In this document: positions 43,963-48,499 of the stretch, piece by piece | Numbering within the stretch: the first letter of the stretch is position 1 | Layout: every line of letters starts with the position of its first letter | Source of the DNA: Gammaproteobacteria bacterium bin55 | GTDB taxonomy: Bacteria > Pseudomonadota > Gammaproteobacteria > Pseudomonadales > Azotimanducaceae | Direction of reading: 5' to 3' | DNA length: 48,499 nt | Assembly: GCA_002238665.1 (NCBI GenBank) | Contig: MPMU01000007.1 | Coordinates: 1 to 48,499, forward strand | Translations under genes and position numbers: made by a program | Notes under the pieces: generated by a model | Told to the model about the DNA's origin: nothing | What the model saw: only the letters and a program-made list of their open reading frames with translations | Databases searched by the model: none

Positions 43963-45006
43963 CTAAAGGCTTTTGATAAGGTCCAGAGTCCTTCCCAAAG
44001 TATCCAAGCGTTCCTCCAGCGTGCGGCCATACGGGCCTAAACGGAAAGTCGTAACACCCGCATCACGATAGACTTTCAATCGCTCCCGCACAGTCGCCTC
44101 GTCACCAATCAGGTTGGTTTGGCGAATCAGTAACTCAGGTACTTTCTGCGCAGCTTCCGCTCGCTTACCAGCAATCCACAATGCTTGAACCTCGCGCGCA
44201 GTATCTTCATATCCACCGCGCCGATAGGCTTCGTTATAGAAATTGGTTTTCGCAGACCCCATCGCCCCTAGAGTAAATGCCATACCGGCTTTTAACGACT
44301 CAATAAGTGCGCTGTCGTCCTCAATGAATGCGACCGTACCTCCGGCTTGAATGTCAATTTCACCCAATTCTCGTCCTGCAGAAATAGCACCTCGTTTTAT
44401 GTAATCTAAATGAGCGTCTGCGTGGTCTGGTGTGAATGATGTACCTAGCCAACCGTCCGCCTTTTCCCCAGTAAATTCGAGTGCTTTAGGACCTAGAGTA
44501 GCGAGATAAATCGGGATCTGGTCGTTCGGCGGTTGGGACAACCGAAGTGCCTTACCTTCTCCTCCCGGTAAAGGCAATTCATGGAGTTTGCCAGAAAATG
44601 CAAGTTTTTCACCCTTGAATGCCATTCGGATAATCTCGACCGTCTCTCGCATCCGGGTCAGTGGTGCTTTGAAACTTCGACCTTGTAAGCCTTCCACTAC
44701 CTGCGGTCCGGAAGCTCCGAGACCCAGAATGAATCGATCATTCGAGAGTGCAGCCATGGTCAGTGCAGTCATCGCGGTCATGGATGGCGTCCTGGCACTG
44801 ATCTGCATGATCCCAGTACCAAGCTTGATTCGACTCGTTTTCGCCGCTATGTATGCCAGCGGCGCGATCGCGTCGTGTCCCCATGCCTCAGCACTCCAAA
44901 CTGTGTCGACTCCCAACCTTTCGGCTTCGACTACAAACTCAATGTCTCGATCAAATGTTCGGTCTCTGCCGGAGGCAGCCCCACCAATTCCTATGCTTAC
45001 TTCCAC
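43963..45006 (-). CDS. LLM-class (luciferase-like) F420-type oxidoreductase
   Basis: 347-residue TIM-barrel flavin or F420 oxidoreductase. The N-terminus DRDIEFVVEAERLGVDTVWSAEAWGHD, the KLGTGIMQISARTP motif and FILGLGASGPQVVEGL are typical of the F420-dependent tetrahydromethanopterin reductase-like branch. The same family also includes FMN-dependent members, so the cofactor is not certain. The start is GTG at 45006. It is divergent from the methyltransferase gene, with 178 bp between. Confidence 0.88.
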   Translation of the reverse strand: MEVSIGIGGAASGRDRTFDRDIEFVVEAERLGVDTVWSAEAWGHDAIAPLAYIAAKTSRIKLGTGIMQISARTPSMTAMTALTMAALSNDRFILGLGASGPQVVEGLQGRSFKAPLTRMRETVEIIRMAFKGEKLAFSGKLHELPLPGGEGKALRLSQPPNDQIPIYLATLGPKALEFTGEKADGWLGTSFTPDHADAHLDYIKRGAISAGRELGEIDIQAGGTVAFIEDDSALIESLKAGMAFTLGAMGSAKTNFYNEAYRRGGYEDTAREVQALWIAGKRAEAAQKVPELLIRQTNLIGDEATVRERLKVYRDAGVTTFRLGPYGRTLEERLDTLGRTLDLIKSL

Positions 45007-45059
45007 GGTTCAATATTCGTTAAAAAAGAAATTCATTGTATTAGCCGTTGTAGTAGGGT

Positions 45060-45089
45060 TTGACTGAATCCTCTATTCTTCTCTATATT
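45060..45089 (+). promoter_or_regulatory. Candidate promoter of the cyclopropane synthase-like gene
   Basis: TTGACT and TATATT are separated by 18 bp, about 95 bp upstream of the ATG at 45185. Both hexamers are close to sigma-70 consensus. Confidence 0.55.
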
Positions 45090-45184
45090 CGATTAAGCTA
45101 CCACATACAAAATATGTGAGATGAGAGCAATCGTTGCTTCTCTTGTAGTCTCCGACTAAGCCGCAACTCCGACCATTTCCATTC

Positions 45185-46357
45185 ATGGCTTTTACCGAAT
45201 CTTTTCTTCGTAATCACTTAACCAAGGGCTCCCTAACACTCATTCGTCCTGATGGTTCGAGCGAAGTTTTCGGAACGGGCGAACCTTGTGCGACGTTTCG
45301 AATGAGAAATGACAAGGTGATCAAAAAAATCTTGAGGGATCCTCAGTTGAATCTGGGTGAAACCTATATGGATGGCGAATGGGATACCGATGGTCAGTCA
45401 TTGGAAAATCTCTTGACCGTTCTGCGCACCAACTTCGAGGTTAGAGAACAATTCAATCCATGGTTGGCAAAAATGGCAAGTCTGATCCAGTCATGGAATT
45501 CAATCACGGCAAGTCACAAGAACGTTCGTCACCACTACAATCTGGATGAGCCCCTCTTTCGGTCTTTCCTCGACGAAGACATGCACTATTCATGTGCTTA
45601 CTTCCGCAATTCGAACGATAGTCTTGAAGAAGCTCAACAGAACAAGTGCGCTCACATACTAAAAAAGCTCAATTTACCACCTGATGGCACGGTGTTGGAC
45701 ATCGGATGTGGTTGGGGTTCTCTGGCAATGCACATTGCCGAAAACGCAAATGCACACGTAACAGGCATCACGCTCTCGGACGCTCAAGTTGAGGTAGCAC
45801 GGAAACGGGCAAAAGAACGCCAACTTGAAAATCAAGTTAGCTTCAATCTAGAAGATTATCGCCTGCACCAAGGCAAGTACGATGCAGTGGTTTCGGTCGG
45901 AATGTTTGAGCACGTCGGCAAGCACAATTTTGAAACATATTTCAAGAAAGTTAAAGACTTTTTGAAGCCGAATGGTGTGGCACTGATTCACACGATCGGG
46001 AACTACTCCTTGCCCGAACCAACCAACTCCTGGATTGGTAAGTACATATTTCCTGGGGGTTATATCCCTGCCTTGTCTGAGGTATTACATGCGATTGAAG
46101 TGAGCGAGCTGGTTAATCAAGACACCGAGGTGTGGCGACGACATTACGCCCAGACGCTAGGGATCTGGAATGAAAGGTTCCAAAAATCTAGGGAGAGATT
46201 CGTCGAAACGAAATCGGAACACTTCTGTCGAATGTGGGAGTTTTATCTAGTCGCCTGCCAGACTGCTTTTACGATAGGAAACTTGGTGGTCTTTCAACTA
46301 CAGTTGGGACTGTCCAATGACTCAGCCCCCAATACGCGCGATTACTTGTACGTTTAA
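45185..46357 (+). CDS. cfa: Cyclopropane-fatty-acyl-phospholipid synthase family methyltransferase
   Basis: SAM-dependent enzyme that modifies unsaturated acyl chains of membrane phospholipids, 390 residues. The N-terminal domain (LGETYMDGEWDTDGQSLENLL) is followed by HYNLDEPLFRSFLDEDMHYSCAYF, the SAM motif VLDIGCGWGSLAMHIAE near residue 172, SVGMFEHVG and the C-terminal YFxGGY-like stretch IFPGGYIPAL. These agree with E. coli Cfa. Related enzymes make other SAM-derived lipid modifications, so cyclopropanation is likely but not proven. Confidence 0.92.
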   Translation: MAFTESFLRNHLTKGSLTLIRPDGSSEVFGTGEPCATFRMRNDKVIKKILRDPQLNLGETYMDGEWDTDGQSLENLLTVLRTNFEVREQFNPWLAKMASLIQSWNSITASHKNVRHHYNLDEPLFRSFLDEDMHYSCAYFRNSNDSLEEAQQNKCAHILKKLNLPPDGTVLDIGCGWGSLAMHIAENANAHVTGITLSDAQVEVARKRAKERQLENQVSFNLEDYRLHQGKYDAVVSVGMFEHVGKHNFETYFKKVKDFLKPNGVALIHTIGNYSLPEPTNSWIGKYIFPGGYIPALSEVLHAIEVSELVNQDTEVWRRHYAQTLGIWNERFQKSRERFVETKSEHFCRMWEFYLVACQTAFTIGNLVVFQLQLGLSNDSAPNTRDYLYV

Positions 46358-46398
46358 GTAGCCAGTACTTATAGATCGTCCTCTAAGTAGCTAATTCG

Positions 46399-47946
46399 AT
46401 GCGCGCAAAGTTCGTCCAAATCCTCTTGTTGCTTGCAACGGTTGGCTTACATGCAGAACAAGACCTGATCGTTGACATTGGCAATACAGGTGAACCAGGT
46501 ACGCTTGACCCACATCTTTACTTTACCAACCTAGAGGAACATATCCTCAAAGATCTCTTTGTAGGTCTGACCACAATGGACGCATCCGGCGAAATCATTC
46601 CAGGATGCGCGGAAAGTTGGACAGTATCCGATGATCAACTCACCTGGACATTCCATCTACGCGAGAGATTACGTTGGAGCGATGGAGAGCCGTTGACGGC
46701 TTCTGACTTTGTATTTGGATTTCAAAGGCTACTTAACCCCGAAACAGCGGCGAGTTTGTCGTTCTTTCTTTACAGCATCGACGGGGCTAGGGAAGTAAAT
46801 TCTGCTTCGGGTGCCACAGAATCATTGGGTGTATCTGCACTAGATGACACCACGTTGGTTATTCAATTGAAAGAACCTTCCCCTTTCTTTGCTGAAAGAC
46901 TACTCTATCCAGTCGCATACCCAGTTCCAGCTCATGTGGTTAACCAACACGGCGACAACTGGATTAAGGCCGAAAATTGGGTATCTAACGGTCCCTTTGT
47001 ACTAAATGAGTGGAGACCCCATGAGTACGTTGAAGTAGGCAAGAACCCGTTGTTCTACGCCGCCGACCAAGTGGCTATAGACACCGTTCGGTACTATCCA
47101 ACGACTGAACCCATGACTGCTTACAACCGTTATTTGACAGGTGAATTAGATTACATATCCAATTACCCACGAGGGGTTCATGCATCCTTGCTAGAGTCTC
47201 GTGAAAACGAAGTTCATCTTGCTCCGCTACAGTCGATTATGTACCTGGTTTTCAATACCCAGAAGAAACCTTTCGACGACATCAGAGTACGGAAAGCTCT
47301 AGCTCTCGCGATTGATCGTAACTTGATCGTAGATCGACTTTTAGGTCTAGGCGAAGTTGCGAGTAGCACACTCTCGCCGCCGATTGTCGACAATCATGTA
47401 CCTGTCGAGTATGAGCACGAGCAAAATGTCGCATTGGCCAAGCAGTTGCTCAAAGATGCTGGATACACGGAACGTCCTCTGCAGCTAGAACTTCGACATC
47501 TTCCAGATGAAGAAACGCGCAATATCTATGTGGTCATCGCGTCCATGTGGAAGGATGTCGGCGTGGAAACCACCTTGCACCACAGTCCACTCGCAGATCA
47601 CTTCGGTAACCTAAACCAAGGCAATTTCGACGTGGCGCAGGCAGGTTGGTTTGGTGAAAATAATCCAGAACACTACATTGAGCTCCTGTCCTCGAAAATC
47701 AGCGCGGCGAATTACGGGAAGTACGAGTCAGCCAAATTCGATGAACTTCTCGCACAGGCCAAAGCACAAGGAAACATCGCCGAACGAGTCGACCTCCTCC
47801 ATCAAGCTGAAACGTTAGCGTTAAAGGAATATCCGGTCATCCCTCTCTACGTGGTTTCTACCAGAAACCTAGTCAATCCCAAACTGAAAGGCTGGCTACC
47901 GAACGGGAGAAATCTACATCCAGCCCGTTATTTCTATTGGGAATGA
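46399..47946 (+). CDS. oppA: Oligopeptide ABC transporter substrate-binding protein (OppA/MppA type)
   Basis: Periplasmic peptide-binding protein of family SBP5, 515 residues with a signal peptide (cleavage near LHA-EQD). NTGEPGTLDPHLYFTNLE, LRERLRWSDGEPLTASDFVFGFQRL, VSNGPFVLNEWRPHEYVEV and VRKALALAIDRNLIVDRLL are characteristic. The permease gene starts 11 bp downstream. It lacks the lipobox seen in Gram-positive versions. The ligand is a peptide by family; murein peptides are also possible. Confidence 0.93.
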   Translation: MRAKFVQILLLLATVGLHAEQDLIVDIGNTGEPGTLDPHLYFTNLEEHILKDLFVGLTTMDASGEIIPGCAESWTVSDDQLTWTFHLRERLRWSDGEPLTASDFVFGFQRLLNPETAASLSFFLYSIDGAREVNSASGATESLGVSALDDTTLVIQLKEPSPFFAERLLYPVAYPVPAHVVNQHGDNWIKAENWVSNGPFVLNEWRPHEYVEVGKNPLFYAADQVAIDTVRYYPTTEPMTAYNRYLTGELDYISNYPRGVHASLLESRENEVHLAPLQSIMYLVFNTQKKPFDDIRVRKALALAIDRNLIVDRLLGLGEVASSTLSPPIVDNHVPVEYEHEQNVALAKQLLKDAGYTERPLQLELRHLPDEETRNIYVVIASMWKDVGVETTLHHSPLADHFGNLNQGNFDVAQAGWFGENNPEHYIELLSSKISAANYGKYESAKFDELLAQAKAQGNIAERVDLLHQAETLALKEYPVIPLYVVSTRNLVNPKLKGWLPNGRNLHPARYFYWE

Positions 47947-47957
47947 TGCCTCATTGA

Positions 47958-48499
47958 ATGATCCGTTATATACTCAAGCGAGTAGCCTTTATGGCCGTTA
48001 CTCTCGCGGCCGTGGTCACCGTTGTCTTCTTTCTACTTCGATTAATACCTGGTGGACCATTCGACGGTGAACGGTCTCTACCTTCTGAAGTTGAACAAAA
48101 TCTTCGAACGAAGTACAACTTAGACGCACCCCTGTTTGATCAATATAGGGATTATTTATCTGATCTACTGACAGGTGACCTTGGACCTTCTTTCAGAAAT
48201 AAAGACTTTTCTGTCAATGAGTTAATTTCCCACGGCTTACCAATCAGCCTGACCATTGGCTTGTTAGCCTTGTGTTTTGCACTAGTTTCAGGGTGCTTAT
48301 TAGGAGTCCTAGCAGCACAGCATCAAGGATCTACACTCGATAATTCCATACGGATGTTCTCCACAATGTGTCTGGCTTTGCCACCTTTAGTATCCGGACC
48401 ACTGCTCGTACTCATCGTCGCGGTGTTCCTAAATTGGCTCCCAGCCGGCGGTATCTCTACTTACAAGCACTACATACTGCCATCTATCGCTCTATCGAT
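47958..48499 (+). CDS. oppB: Oligopeptide ABC transporter permease, partial at the right edge
   Basis: I translated this from the ATG at 47958 to the window edge (180 codons). The N-terminus MIRYILKRVAFMAVTLAAVV, the motif FFLLRLIPGGPFDGER and the segment LDAPLFDQYRDYLSDLLTGD are typical of OppB/DppB permeases. Membrane helices follow. The EAA loop and C-terminus lie outside. It forms an operon with the binding protein upstream, and further opp genes probably follow. Confidence 0.92.
   Translation, partial: MIRYILKRVAFMAVTLAAVVTVVFFLLRLIPGGPFDGERSLPSEVEQNLRTKYNLDAPLFDQYRDYLSDLLTGDLGPSFRNKDFSVNELISHGLPISLTIGLLALCFALVSGCLLGVLAAQHQGSTLDNSIRMFSTMCLALPPLVSGPLLVLIVAVFLNWLPAGGISTYKHYILPSIALS

Overview
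The window looks like the chromosome of a Gram-negative gammaproteobacterium, probably free-living and marine, of moderate GC. It carries lipopolysaccharide genes (kdsB, lpxK, msbA, galU) and two classic gammaproteobacterial gene orders: rne divergent from rluC-maf-yceD-rpmF-fab-mltG-tmk-holB, and exbB-exbD-lpxK-kdsB-murB. Genes are packed tightly. There are many NTGA stop/start overlaps, three overlapping convergent gene pairs, and frequent TTG and GTG starts. No rRNA, tRNA or CRISPR array was seen.

Layout. 1-0.8 kb: 5' part of an IS200/IS605-type tnpB running off the left edge. 0.8-8.4 kb (minus): thrS without a TGS domain, acnA, ggt, rbsK and a MoaD/ThiS-like carrier ending in Gly-Gly. 8.6-13.8 kb (minus): a YhaO/YhaN-type (Mre11/Rad50-like) nuclease-ATPase pair followed by a small helical protein. 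13.8-14.4 kb: a gene-free, structured region. 14.4-18.0 kb (minus): a three-subunit molybdenum hydroxylase of the xanthine dehydrogenase family. 18.1-19.5 kb (plus): pepQ. 19.5-26.6 kb (minus): holB, tmk, mltG, fabF, acpP, fabG, fabD, rpmF, yceD, with plsX, fabH and pabC absent from their usual places. 26.6-31.3 kb: maf (plus), rluC (minus), and rne (plus) behind a long structured leader.

31.3-42.8 kb (minus) is one uninterrupted run: a periplasmic redoxin, a TatT-DctP-DctQ-DctM TRAP transporter, galU, exbB, exbD, an MsbA-LpxK fusion, kdsB, alkB and murB. 43.0-48.5 kb holds an alpha/beta hydrolase, a luciferase-like F420-type oxidoreductase, a cyclopropane-fatty-acid synthase-like methyltransferase, and the start of a peptide ABC transporter (binding protein plus a permease cut by the right edge).

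The most notable find is the redoxin at 42.2-42.8 kb. Its reading frame is interrupted by one TGA exactly where the catalytic Cys of the Asp-Trp-Cys-Pro-Phe-Cys motif belongs, and a nested stem-loop of bacterial SECIS type follows at once. It therefore reads as a selenoprotein that ordinary gene calling splits into two fragments. Second is the single 954-residue ORF that joins the lipid A flippase MsbA to the lipid A 4'-kinase LpxK.
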